Of a DNA stretch of 64,000 bases, positions 51,430 to 59,782 are shown in pieces. The stretch covers positions 434,001 to 498,000 of the forward strand of contig CAVYAT010000001.1 of NCBI GenBank assembly GCA_963766605.1, in the 5' to 3' direction. The DNA comes from AC-49 sp963766605. GTDB taxonomy: Bacteria; Actinomycetota; Thermoleophilia; Solirubrobacterales; Solirubrobacteraceae. A model generated the notes under the pieces. It saw only the letters and a program-made list of their open reading frames with translations. It was not told where the DNA came from and made no database searches. Position 1 is the first letter of the stretch, and each line of letters starts with the position of its first letter. The translations under genes were made by a program, and so were the position numbers.

Positions 51430-52442
51430 CAGATCTCCAGCCCCCGCTGGGCGGCCGACCGCGGGTCGACGACCGAGACGCCGAGATCGACGACCGCATT
51501 GATGACGACGACCATCACCGCCAACAGCAGGGCGGCCCCCTGGACGACCGGGTAGTCGAGTCGCAGCACCGACTGGGTGAGCAGCAGCCCCAGCCCGTTC
51601 CACGCGAACACGCTCTCGACGATGATCGCGCTGCCGATCGTCTGGGCGAAGATCGTGCCGCTCAGCGTCAGCGCCGCCGTCGACACGTTGGGCAGCACGT
51701 AGCGGCGATAGATCGCGAACGTGCTCAACCGCTTGCTGCGGGCGCCGCGCACGTAGTTCTGCCCGAGGACGTTGAGCGTCTCGACGCGCACGATCCGCGC
51801 CAGCAGCGCCACCTGCGGGATCGCGATCGCCAGCGCGGGCAGCACGACCGCGTTGGCCGGTGTGTTGCCGGCGACCGGAAACCACTTCAGCGTCACCGCG
51901 AACACGAGCGCCAGCAGCGTCGCCATCACGTAGCCGGGCACCGATCCGAACAGGCCGGTGAAGAACACGAAGACGCGCTCGACGTGCGGATGGCGGCCGT
52001 TGGCGGTCAGTGCGCCGCCGATCATCCCGAGCCCGATCCCGCAGACCAGGATGATCGCGATCGCCAGGCCGACGAGCTTGAGCTCATTGCCGACCCGCGT
52101 CTGGAGCTCCGAGGCGACGCTCAGGTGGCTGTAGAACGAGTCGCCGAAGTCGAGCCGCAGCGCGTGTGTCGTGTAGTGCCAGTACTGCGACAGGAACGGC
52201 GCGTCGAGCCCGAGTTGGTGGCGCAGGCCTGCGACCGCCTGGTCGGAGGCGCGTGGGCCGAGCACCTGGCGCGCCGGATCGCCCGGCATCACGCGGACCA
52301 TCAGGAACGTCGCGATCTCGACGAGCCACAGCACGATCAGCAGCGCGCCGAGGCGACGGGCGGAGAAGCGCAGCAGGGACGAGCCGGCGCGCGAGCGCGC
52401 CGGCTGCACCGCGGGGCCTGCGGGCTGGGCCTCGGCGCTCAC
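51429..52442 (-). CDS. Peptide-type ABC importer permease (DppB-like)
   Basis: 337 residues with six predicted membrane helices. Family features: LVEIATFLMVRVMPGDPAR at the first helix, LGLDAPFLSQYWHY, GDSFYS, a GSVPGYVMATLLALVFAV segment, and the EAA loop LGQNYVRGARSKRLS. GTG 52442 is chosen because GGAGG lies 9 bases upstream; the frame is open a little further. It forms the membrane channel with the permease half of the fused protein. The gene lies 28 bases after the binding-protein gene. Confidence 0.92.
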   Translation of the reverse strand: MSAEAQPAGPAVQPARSRAGSSLLRFSARRLGALLIVLWLVEIATFLMVRVMPGDPARQVLGPRASDQAVAGLRHQLGLDAPFLSQYWHYTTHALRLDFGDSFYSHLSVASELQTRVGNELKLVGLAIAIILVCGIGLGMIGGALTANGRHPHVERVFVFFTGLFGSVPGYVMATLLALVFAVTLKWFPVAGNTPANAVVLPALAIAIPQVALLARIVRVETLNVLGQNYVRGARSKRLSTFAIYRRYVLPNVSTAALTLSGTIFAQTIGSAIIVESVFAWNGLGLLLTQSVLRLDYPVVQGAALLLAVMVVVINAVVDLGVSVVDPRSAAQRGLEI

Positions 52443-52470
52443 AATGGCGAGCCTCCGACCGGCCACGTCC

Positions 52471-54174
52471 CTACTTCTGGGTCTGCTGGATCGTGAATGG
52501 GTCGATCAGCACGTTGGTCGGCGCAGCGAACTTCCAGCCCTTGCCGAACCAGGCGTTCTTGGCGACCCCCATCGGCTTGACGATGTACGCCGTCTGCGCG
52601 CGCGTCATCGCCTTGTCCCAGGCGGCGCAGGCCCCGCTCCCGGGCGTCGCCTCGGCTTCGTCGCTGAGCTTGAAGTACGTCGGGTCCTTGATGCTCAGCG
52701 ACGCGTCCTGGGCCGGAATGATGACCGGGTTCGGGAACGCCGAGTAGTAGGAATAGACGGTGAAGTCGTAGGCCTTGGTCGTAAACAGCGCGTCGATCCA
52801 CGTGTTGATATCCGTGTTCTTGACCGTCGATGCGATGCCGGCCTTCTGCAGCTCCTGCTGGATGAAGTCGCCGAGCTGGTTTGTCGTGTTCCACATCACG
52901 ATCCGCAGCTTCAGCGGCTTGCCGTTCTTGCTCATCGTCCCATCGCTGCCGGGCTTGTAGCCGTCCTTCTCGAGGACGGCCTTGGCCTGCGCGACGTCGA
53001 ACGGCACCGCGTACTTGCTCAGCGCCTTGTTGTAGCACTGCATGTTGGGCGTGACCATCGTGTTGAGCGGAACGCCCAGGTCCGAGAACGCGGCCTTCGT
53101 CATCGAGTTGCTGTCGAGCGCCAGGAACGCGGCATGGCGGACCGCCGGATCGGCGCCCGGGAGGCCGGACGTCATGTTGAACAGCGAGCCCCAGCTCCCC
53201 GCCTGCAACGACTCGTAGGTGAAGTCGTAGTTGCTCGGGTTGGCACGAACCCGCTGCTCGCTGATTCCGGCGATCGGCGCGATGTTCACCTCGCCGGTCG
53301 TCAGGAGGTTGGCGGCCGTGGTCTCGTCGGTCACGACGCGGAAGTTGAGCTCCTGCGGGGCGCCGGCCTGCTTGGCGGTCCATCCGACCGGGCCCCAGTT
53401 GTAGCCCGGGCGCAGCTTGAACACGTACGTGCTGCCGCGCTGACTGGCCGCCTTGTCGAGCGTGTACGGGCCGCTGCCCTGCGGCGCCGCCCCGAGCGCC
53501 TTGGGATCCTTGAGGCCGGCCGGGCAGATGATCGCGGCGGGGAACGGGGTCCCCAGCGACTGCACCAGCGCGTTGTAGGGCTTGGTCAGGGTCACGGTCA
53601 CGGAGTTGTCTGCCGAGTTCGTGGTGACGCTCTTGAGCTTGCCGCCGCCGACCGCGTAGCCGAGGTACGGACTCGCCGTCTTCTCCGACAGCGCGTAGCG
53701 CAGCGACTCGGCGACGACCTTCGGGGTCATCGGGGTACCGTCGCTGCACGTCACGCCCTTGCGGATGACGAACGTCGCGGACTCCGGCGTCGTCGTCCAC
53801 GAGCTCGCGAGATAGGGCTTGATCTTGCCGTCCGGAGTCTGGTAGACGAGCCGATCGTAGGCCAGCTCGAGCGCCTGGACCGACATGTTCTCGGCACCGG
53901 TCTTCGCCGGATCGAAGGTGTCGAGGTCATCGACGGAGCGGATCTTGACGGTCCCGCCGGGGCCGCTGACGACGGCCGCGCTCCCGGAGCTCACGGTCGA
54001 GCCGGTGTTGACCTTCGACGACGTGCCCGAGCTCGACGAGTTCGAGGAGCCACCGCCACCGCAGGCCGATATGGCCACGATGACCACGCCGGCCCCGGTG
54101 GCGGTCAGGAGGGCCCGCCACCGCGACGCGACCCGGGGGGAGGGAGACACGGGGCTGTTCATCGCGTTGTGCAT
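52471..54174 (-). CDS. Extracellular solute-binding lipoprotein (family 5)
   Basis: 567 residues. Signal and lipobox: LLTATGAGVVIVAISACGGGG, with the acylated Cys followed by a Gly/Ser-rich tether. The body is the DppA/OppA type (family 5): IRSVDDLDTFDPAKTGAEN, LVYQTPDGKIKPYLASSW, LRYALSEKT, and ARQ-type loops such as LGVPLNTMVTPN. Family 5 proteins bind peptides, nickel, opines or other amide compounds, so the ligand is open. First gene of the importer operon. ATG 54174 is chosen with GAGG at 13 bases; ATG 54162 is the alternative. Confidence 0.93.
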   Translation of the reverse strand: MHNAMNSPVSPSPRVASRWRALLTATGAGVVIVAISACGGGGSSNSSSSGTSSKVNTGSTVSSGSAAVVSGPGGTVKIRSVDDLDTFDPAKTGAENMSVQALELAYDRLVYQTPDGKIKPYLASSWTTTPESATFVIRKGVTCSDGTPMTPKVVAESLRYALSEKTASPYLGYAVGGGKLKSVTTNSADNSVTVTLTKPYNALVQSLGTPFPAAIICPAGLKDPKALGAAPQGSGPYTLDKAASQRGSTYVFKLRPGYNWGPVGWTAKQAGAPQELNFRVVTDETTAANLLTTGEVNIAPIAGISEQRVRANPSNYDFTYESLQAGSWGSLFNMTSGLPGADPAVRHAAFLALDSNSMTKAAFSDLGVPLNTMVTPNMQCYNKALSKYAVPFDVAQAKAVLEKDGYKPGSDGTMSKNGKPLKLRIVMWNTTNQLGDFIQQELQKAGIASTVKNTDINTWIDALFTTKAYDFTVYSYYSAFPNPVIIPAQDASLSIKDPTYFKLSDEAEATPGSGACAAWDKAMTRAQTAYIVKPMGVAKNAWFGKGWKFAAPTNVLIDPFTIQQTQK

Positions 54175-54225
54175 GCGGGCTCTCGTCCTCGTTGCAAGGA
54201 TCGGCTTTGGGAAACCGATCAGTCG

Positions 54226-54267
54226 TTTTGCATACGCGAACCTAGCGCCGCCCCACGGGCGTGTCAA
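54226..54267 (-). promoter_or_regulatory. Promoter and operator of the importer operon
   Basis: On the minus strand TTGACA (54262-54267) and TAGGTT (54239-54244) are exactly 17 bases apart, a near-perfect vegetative promoter. GTATGCAAAA (54226-54235) follows at the expected transcription start, the same GTATGCA core found at the aminotransferase and RidA promoters 6.2 kb away. The message would have a leader of about 55 bases. Confidence 0.75.
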
Positions 54268-54333
54268 GGTCGTGTTTCGCCGTCGCCAAGGAGTCCGCAC
54301 ATTGCGGACAAAACCGCTGCGGTCAGACCTGCG

Positions 54334-56262
54334 TCAGCGCAGGCGCAGCGTCTTGGTGAACTTCTTGGACTTGTGGGCCTGCGTGACCGTCGTGGTCAGC
54401 GTGTAGGTGCCCTTCTTCAGGGCGTGCTTGGACTTCAGCGTCACCGTCAGCTTCCCGGAGTGCACGGTGCCGTGGCCGCTGGCGATCGTCTTGCGGCTCT
54501 TGGTCAGCTTGATCGAGACGGTGATCTTGCCGGACTTCGTGCTCAGCCCGGTGATCTTGAACGTGAGCTTCACGCTCTTGGAGCTCTTCTTGAAGCTGAC
54601 CGACACCTTGGGGCTGAACTTGACGGGCTTCTTGGCCGGCGGCTTGGGCGTCGTCGACGTCGTCGTCGTCGTGGTGGGACCCGACGGAGGCGGTATGACC
54701 GTCGTCGTGGTCGTCGTCGTGGCCGGCGGCGCGGAGCCCGGCGAGGAGACGAGGTTCGCCGGCGGCGAGCCGATGACCTCGCCGGTCGTCGGGTCCAGAT
54801 AGACCGGCGTCGTGTGCGGCGCGTCGACAAAGTCGAACAGCCCCATCATGTCGCCGGCCGACGCGTCGTAGGAGTTGTTGCCGATCCGCGCCAGGCCCCA
54901 GTTGTCCTCGATGAACCGCAGGATCGAAGTCTGGTCCAGCGCGGCGTGGTCGATGACGTTCTCCTTCACGTAGGGCGAGAACAGCAGCAACGGAAGGCGC
55001 GGGCCGTGCCCACAGCGATCCTTCGCCGTACCGAGATCCGGCGCCCCCGTGCAGATCGTGTCGTCCGAGGCGGCGTTGGAGTGGTTGACGATCGTCGACG
55101 GGACGTGGTCGTACCAGCCGTCGGAGTCGTCGTAGGTGATGATCACCGCGGTCGACGCCCAGTCCGGCGACTGCTGGACCTCGTCGAGGACACGGGCGAT
55201 CCAGCGCTGCTCGTCGATCGGGCCCGAGTAGCCCGGATGGGCGTCCTCGAACTCGGCGGCCTTGAGGAACGAGACCTGCGGCAGGTTGCCGGTCTTGACC
55301 TCGGCGTCGAAGTCGCTGAGGTCGTACTGGTGGTTGGCCTGGTCGTTGGTGCCGATCGCGGCGACCGAGGTCGGCGGCAGGTGGTGCGGGTTGGCGGTCG
55401 AGCTGTAGTACTGGAACGGCTCGTGGTGGGCCGAGTAGTCGGCCACCGTGGCACCCGCGGCGTTGGCGTGGATCGATCCGCACGTGGCCTTGCCGGTGCC
55501 GTCGACCGACGTCGGCTTGAAGCCGCCCTGGAACCAGCCCCAGGTCATGCTGGCGTCGCTCATCTCCTTGCCGATGTTGTTCGCCGCGCCCATCGTCGCC
55601 GAGCCGGCGCCACAGTCGTCGCCGGCCGGATCGGGGTCGCCGATCAGCGTGCCGGTGTTGTCTCCGGTCACGCTGAGCGGCGTGGCGCCGCTGGTGTTGC
55701 CGGACACCAGGTTGATCGCCCCCGGCGTCGAGGGCCCGAACGTCGTCCCGAAGAAGTTGTCGCTGAGCGTGCCGTGCTGGGCGATGTTCCACAGCGCGGT
55801 GACGGTGTTGCCGTCGTAGTAGTCCATGACCAGCGTCGGGCTGGTGCAGCCACCGCCCTGGGTGTTCTCGACGAACTTGTCCATCAGCCCGTTGTCGAAC
55901 GCGCGCTCCTCGTTGGCGTAGTTGTGGTTCTGGTCACATGTGACTGCGGCGGAACGGTCCAAACGCGCGGGAGTGCCGCTGTTGGGGTTGGTCGTGATCA
56001 GGTCGGCCGGGTTCTGCAGGTTGACCGGCGTCGGTGTGCCAGCGGCCTTCGTGAAGCTCGGCTCCCCCGGCGGGTTGGTCGCGTTGGGGTACGTCCCGAA
56101 GTAGTGATCGAACGACTCGTTCTCGTCGAAGATGACGACCACGTGCTGGATCTGCGTGGTCGGTGACCCCGGGCCGCTCCCCTGCGCCAGCGCCAGGATG
56201 CCGAACAGCGCGGCAGCCGTGGCGAGAATCGTGGCGGTCAGGACCCGGGGCGAGATGCGCAT
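54334..56262 (-). CDS. Exported phosphoesterase (phospholipase C/acid phosphatase family)
   Basis: 642 residues. An N-terminal hydrophobic segment (VLTATILATAAALFGILALA) serves as signal or anchor. The catalytic domain begins VVVIFDENESFDHYFGTYPN, the metal-binding signature of the phosphoesterase family, and continues with TTNPNSGTPARLDR, HNYANEERAFDNG, VIITYDDSDGWYDHVP (late metal site) and GHGPRLPLLLFSPYVK. A Thr-rich stretch (about residues 515-545) links to a C-terminal strand-rich domain with Lys-rich repeats, perhaps binding the wall. It would cleave phosphate esters or phospholipids outside the cell. TAGGGT 7 bases upstream fixes ATG 56262. Confidence 0.9.
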   Translation of the reverse strand: MRISPRVLTATILATAAALFGILALAQGSGPGSPTTQIQHVVVIFDENESFDHYFGTYPNATNPPGEPSFTKAAGTPTPVNLQNPADLITTNPNSGTPARLDRSAAVTCDQNHNYANEERAFDNGLMDKFVENTQGGGCTSPTLVMDYYDGNTVTALWNIAQHGTLSDNFFGTTFGPSTPGAINLVSGNTSGATPLSVTGDNTGTLIGDPDPAGDDCGAGSATMGAANNIGKEMSDASMTWGWFQGGFKPTSVDGTGKATCGSIHANAAGATVADYSAHHEPFQYYSSTANPHHLPPTSVAAIGTNDQANHQYDLSDFDAEVKTGNLPQVSFLKAAEFEDAHPGYSGPIDEQRWIARVLDEVQQSPDWASTAVIITYDDSDGWYDHVPSTIVNHSNAASDDTICTGAPDLGTAKDRCGHGPRLPLLLFSPYVKENVIDHAALDQTSILRFIEDNWGLARIGNNSYDASAGDMMGLFDFVDAPHTTPVYLDPTTGEVIGSPPANLVSSPGSAPPATTTTTTTVIPPPSGPTTTTTTSTTPKPPAKKPVKFSPKVSVSFKKSSKSVKLTFKITGLSTKSGKITVSIKLTKSRKTIASGHGTVHSGKLTVTLKSKHALKKGTYTLTTTVTQAHKSKKFTKTLRLR

Positions 56263-56315
56263 GGCCGCAACCCTATCCGTCGCCCGGGCGGGGCCCAACC
56301 CCTACCATCGCCCGG
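56263..56315. promoter_or_regulatory. Divergent leaderless promoters
   Basis: The 53-base gap holds TAGGGT (minus strand, 56270-56275) 7 bases before ATG 56262 and TACCAT (plus strand, 56303-56308) 7 bases before GTG 56316. Both neighbours would have leaderless messages from face-to-face promoters sharing the gap. Confidence 0.6.
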
Positions 56316-57305
56316 GTGCATTCGGTGACCCTTCGCCGCCGTACGGGCGCGGTCGCGTTCGTTCTCGCCACCGTCGGGGCGACGCTGGCGGTCGTCGCGC
56401 TGATTCAGGGCGGGGGCAGCAGTGCGCCACCCCACATCGTCGGTCCGGGCGCCGCGCCTGCGCCGTCGTCGGCCCCGGCGCGGCCGGGCAAGGTGTTCGA
56501 CAGCACGCGATCGCCGCAGGAGGTCGCCGACCTCGCCGCCGGCGCCAGCGGCGAGCTTGCGCCGCTGCCGGTGAGCAGCTTCAACGCGCCGATCGCGCGC
56601 TATCGCGCCTACGCGCGGCGCCAGGTGACGACGCTCGCCGCCGGCGTCCGGGCGCTCACCCGCGTCCTGCACGCCAACGACCGCGCCGGCGCCCGGGCCG
56701 CGTGGCAACGGGCCGACTCGTCGATGAACCGGATCGGCGCCGCCTACGGCGCGCTCGGCCCGCTCGGCGACCGGATCGACGGGTTCCGCGGCGCACTGCC
56801 GAAGATCGAGCGGGGCCTGTGGGGTAGCGCGGCGCCGGCGTCGCTGGCCGTCGACTCGCGTCGGCTGCAGCACGACGTCGCGCGGCTGCGCCCAGTCCTC
56901 GCCCGCGCGCCGATCGACCCGCTGACCTACGCGACGCGCGCGCACGAGATCCTCGAGGACGTCCAGCGCGACCGCCTCACGCTGCCGACGCCGAGCGGCT
57001 CCGGTGTCCGGGCGACCGCCGACGGCCTCGCCGCGACGCGCGTCGTGCTGGCGACGCTCGCGCCGCTGCTCGCCGGGCGCGGCGACGCGCCGACCCAGTC
57101 GCACTACTGGCTTCACCGTCTCGGCGCGACGCTCGCGGCGATCCGCCACGCCCACGGCGGCCACTACCCGCCGGTCTCGCAGCTGTCGCGGGCCGAGAGC
57201 GAGCGGCTCGACGGCCGGCTCGGTGCGACGCTCGAGGCGCTGGCCGGCATCCCCGGGGAGCTCGAGACCACGCTTCCGCCCCCGATTCCGCGGATCCGCC
57301 CGTGA
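56316..57305 (+). CDS. efeO: EfeO/EfeM-type imelysin-family protein
   Basis: 329 residues. N-terminal hydrophobic anchor (TGAVAFVLATVGATLAVVALIQ), then a long helical domain of the imelysin/EfeO type: FNAPIARYRAYARRQVTTLAAGVRAL, AWQRADSSMNRIGAAYGALG, a DPLTYATRAHEILEDVQRD segment, and GATLEALAGIPGELE at the end. The cupredoxin half found in full EfeO is absent, so it is the EfeM form. It captures iron for the EfeUOB system at the cell surface. GTG 56316 is supported by TACCAT 7 bases upstream. Its stop overlaps the efeB start. Confidence 0.85.
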   Translation: MHSVTLRRRTGAVAFVLATVGATLAVVALIQGGGSSAPPHIVGPGAAPAPSSAPARPGKVFDSTRSPQEVADLAAGASGELAPLPVSSFNAPIARYRAYARRQVTTLAAGVRALTRVLHANDRAGARAAWQRADSSMNRIGAAYGALGPLGDRIDGFRGALPKIERGLWGSAAPASLAVDSRRLQHDVARLRPVLARAPIDPLTYATRAHEILEDVQRDRLTLPTPSGSGVRATADGLAATRVVLATLAPLLAGRGDAPTQSHYWLHRLGATLAAIRHAHGGHYPPVSQLSRAESERLDGRLGATLEALAGIPGELETTLPPPIPRIRP

Positions 57306-58522
57306 GCCTCGACCGCCGCAGCTTCCTGCGCCGCTCTGCCCTCGCCGGCGCCGCCGCTGGCCTCGGCGCCGCCGACCTCGCCTCGGGCGGCGACAGCGCG
57401 GCCGGCCCCGAGCGCGCCGCGCTGCGCGAGCATGTCCCGTTCGACGGCGCCCACCAGGGCGGGATCGTCTCTCCTCAGGGCGAGCATGCGACGCTCGTGG
57501 CGCTCGACGCGATCGCGCCCAACCGCGCCGCCCTGCTCGAGGCGCTGACGCAGCTCAGCGCCCAGGCCCGCTCGCTGACCACCGGCTACGCGTTCGGCCA
57601 GCGCGACCGCGACGACCCGCCGCCCGACTCGGGCACGCTGGGGACGACCGTCGCGCCGGACGCGCTGACGGTGACGATCGCGTTCGGCGCGTCGCTGTTC
57701 GACGGCCGCTTCGGGCTGGCGGCCAAGCGCCCGGCGGGCCTCGAGACGATGCCGTATTTCGCGGGCGACGACATCGACCCCGACCGCACCCACGGCGACG
57801 TTCTCGTGACGCTCGACGCCAACCAGCGCGACACGGTGCTGCACGCGTTTCGCGAGCTGATGCGTCCTCTGCGGGGCTCGCTCGCCGTGCGCTGGACGCT
57901 CGACGGCTTCCTCAGCGCACAGCGCGGGCCGACCGACCGCAGCGCCCGGCGCAACCTGTTCGGCTTCCGCGACGGGACCGCCAACCCGAAGGGAGCGCTG
58001 CGCGACCGGCTGCTGTGGCTGCCGCCGAGCGCCGGGTGGGCGGCCGGCGGGACGTTCCACGTCGTGCGCGTGATCCGCCAGCACGTCGAGTTCTGGGACC
58101 GCGTCGGCCTGCGCGAGCAGGAGAACATGATCGGCCGCTTCCGCGACAGTGGCGCGCCGCTCGGGGGCACGTCGGAGTTCGAGAACCCCCACTACGAACA
58201 GGACCCCAAGGGGGATCGGATCCCGCTCGACGCCCACATCCGGCTCGCCAACCCGCGTACGCCGAAGACGGAGCCGCAGCGCATCCTGCGCCGCGGGTTC
58301 AACTACCACCGCGGCGTCGACCCGGCCGGCCAGCTCGACGACGGGCTGATCTTCAACGCCTTCAACCGCAGCATCCAGGACCAGTTCGAGGTCGTCCAGA
58401 AGCGCCTGGCCGGCGAGCCGATGACCGACTACATCACGCCGGTGGGTGGCGGATACTTCTTCGCCCCGCGGGGCGCGCGAGGCCCGAGCGACTGGGTCGG
58501 CTCGGGCCTCGCGCTCGCCTAG
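57302..58522 (+). CDS. efeB: Tat-exported dye-decolourising peroxidase (EfeB/DyP)
   Basis: 406 residues. Tat signal LDRRSFLRRSALAGAAAG. The DyP signature NLFGFRDGTANP is present (distal Asp), as are LRRGFNYHRG and GLIFNAFNRSIQDQF in the haem pocket; a His between them is the likely iron ligand. EfeB oxidises extracellular ferrous iron, or extracts iron from haem, for uptake with EfeO and a permease, EfeU. GTG 57302 overlaps the efeO stop (GTGA), so the pair is coupled. No efeU permease gene is in this window. Confidence 0.92.
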   Translation: MSLDRRSFLRRSALAGAAAGLGAADLASGGDSAAGPERAALREHVPFDGAHQGGIVSPQGEHATLVALDAIAPNRAALLEALTQLSAQARSLTTGYAFGQRDRDDPPPDSGTLGTTVAPDALTVTIAFGASLFDGRFGLAAKRPAGLETMPYFAGDDIDPDRTHGDVLVTLDANQRDTVLHAFRELMRPLRGSLAVRWTLDGFLSAQRGPTDRSARRNLFGFRDGTANPKGALRDRLLWLPPSAGWAAGGTFHVVRVIRQHVEFWDRVGLREQENMIGRFRDSGAPLGGTSEFENPHYEQDPKGDRIPLDAHIRLANPRTPKTEPQRILRRGFNYHRGVDPAGQLDDGLIFNAFNRSIQDQFEVVQKRLAGEPMTDYITPVGGGYFFAPRGARGPSDWVGSGLALA

Positions 58523-58533
58523 CGAGTCGGCGG

Positions 58534-59100
58534 CTACGCGCCGAAGCCGCTGGCCGCGATGTACGCGCCCGGGACGGCGGCGCCGTTGACCGTCGGGTTG
58601 ACCAGCACGGTCGGGGCCAGGCACTTGGCCGGCAGCACGACCTTGGCGTTGATCAGGGCGTTGCCCTTCGCCGACAGCGGCACCGACGGGGTCGTCGCCG
58701 CGGCCGTCGTGGCGTTGCCGCAATAGAGCGCGGCATCGACGGCGGTCACCGGACCGACCGTGTTGTCGTTGGGGGTGTTCGTCCCCGTGATCAACAGGCC
58801 CTTGAGGGCGACGACCACGCGGCCGTTGGCCAGGATCGTCGCGGCGCCGAACTTCAGCTTCCACGGGGCGCTGCCGGGCGCAACCCCGTCAATCTTCGGA
58901 TCGGCGGGGTTACTGGGCGCCACCGTCGTCACGAGCAGCGGCGTCGCGTGGTGCCTGAAGACGATCGGGGCGCGATGTCGGCCGCGATCGTGGCCGCGGT
59001 TCCCGTTGCCGTGGCCCGACGCACTGATCGCGGTCGTGGCCGAGCCGGCCAGCGCCGCCACGACGAGCAGCGTGAGGCCCCTGCGTTTGGTGATGTGCAT
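58534..59100 (-). CDS. Small exported protein of unknown function
   Basis: 188 residues. Signal peptide LTLLVVAALAGSATTAISA, then a His/Arg/Gly-rich stretch (GHGNGNRGHDRGRHRAP) that could bind a metal, and a strand-rich body with two cysteines (ALYCGN, PAKCLA). I recognise no family. The start has AGGAGAG 5 bases before ATG 59100, unlike the leaderless genes nearby. Convergent with efeB. Confidence 0.62.
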   Translation of the reverse strand: MHITKRRGLTLLVVAALAGSATTAISASGHGNGNRGHDRGRHRAPIVFRHHATPLLVTTVAPSNPADPKIDGVAPGSAPWKLKFGAATILANGRVVVALKGLLITGTNTPNDNTVGPVTAVDAALYCGNATTAAATTPSVPLSAKGNALINAKVVLPAKCLAPTVLVNPTVNGAAVPGAYIAASGFGA

Positions 59101-59221
59101 CCTCGTCTCTCCTTTGGGGGGTCGATGGTGCACCCTGGGCCTTCCCCGGTCGGGCGCCGTCAAACGGGCAACACCCCCCCGTTGGCCTTCGTCGCCGCTC
59201 GACAACGCCACGTCAGCGTTC

Positions 59222-59252
59222 GAACCCGGGGCCGTTACGCGGCCCCGGGTTC
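59222..59252 (+). repeat. Perfect 12-bp hairpin in a leader
   Basis: GAACCCGGGGCC (59222-59233) pairs with GGCCCCGGGTTC (59241-59252) around the loop GTTACGC. It lies 16 bases before ATG 59269 and just ahead of the ribosome site GGAGAG. The preceding gene is divergent, so this is not its terminator. Confidence 0.6.
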
Positions 59253-59268
59253 CGGGCGTTGGAGAGCC

Positions 59269-59709
59269 ATGCAGAAAAAGACACCAGCGGTTCTCCTCTC
59301 CGCGGCCGCGGCCCTCGCGGTCGCCGCCATGACCACCACGACCGGCGCTCTGGCCTCCGACGACGCGCCGACCGCACAGCCCAGGCTGCTGCAGGCCGAG
59401 CTCGTCACGGCTCCGGAGATCAACCACGGCACGAGCGCGGTCGTGTTCCGTACCGACCACCGCCTCGGGCGGGGTCGCAACGGCGGCACGCTCAAGGGTC
59501 ACGCCGGCGTCGGGAGCGCGAGCTCGTCGCTGGGCACGGTCCGCGGCGCAGCCGGCCACCCGTGCTACGTCGCCTACGTGACGAAGCAGCTGCGCGTCGG
59601 CCGCGCCTACGACGTCGAGATCGAGATCGGCGACGTCGCGCACCACCGCACGCTCAAGCTTCACCCCACGCGGCACGTCGCCGAGCGCGGCGCCGACCTC
59701 GGCTGCTGA
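59269..59709 (+). CDS. Small exported protein of unknown function
   Basis: 146 residues. Signal peptide PAVLLSAAAALAVAAMTTTTGALA. The mature protein is basic and strand-rich, with two cysteines (HPCYVAYV and the C-terminal GC) and a His/Arg-rich tail (HHRTLKLHPTRHV). I recognise no family. GGAGAG stands 2-7 bases before ATG 59269, preceded by a 12-bp hairpin. It ends in a strong hairpin terminator. It may be a relative of its divergent neighbour in role, but the two sequences are not obviously alike. Confidence 0.6.
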   Translation: MQKKTPAVLLSAAAALAVAAMTTTTGALASDDAPTAQPRLLQAELVTAPEINHGTSAVVFRTDHRLGRGRNGGTLKGHAGVGSASSSLGTVRGAAGHPCYVAYVTKQLRVGRAYDVEIEIGDVAHHRTLKLHPTRHVAERGADLGC

Positions 59710-59723
59710 CGTCACCGGCGGAA

Positions 59724-59757
59724 CGCCCGCTCTGTCGCGCACGCGACAGAGCGGGCG
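59724..59757 (+). terminator. Hairpin terminator, 16-bp perfect stem
   Basis: CGCCCGCTCTGTCGCG (59724-59739) pairs perfectly with CGCGACAGAGCGGGCG (59742-59757) across a 2-base gap. It begins 15 bases after the stop of the small exported gene and has no T-run after it. Confidence 0.75.
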
Positions 59758-59782
59758 CCCGATGGTCCGCAAGCTTGCGGGC

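Noticed and set aside
52444..56166. A 1240-codon plus-strand open frame spanning the importer binding protein and the phosphoesterase
   Set aside because: It crosses two clear minus-strand genes and their promoter, and its translation is Arg-rich without any motif.
59217..59228. GTTCGAACCC, resembling a tRNA T-arm
   Set aside because: No acceptor stem, D-arm or anticodon arm surrounds it; the sequence is part of a 12-bp hairpin.
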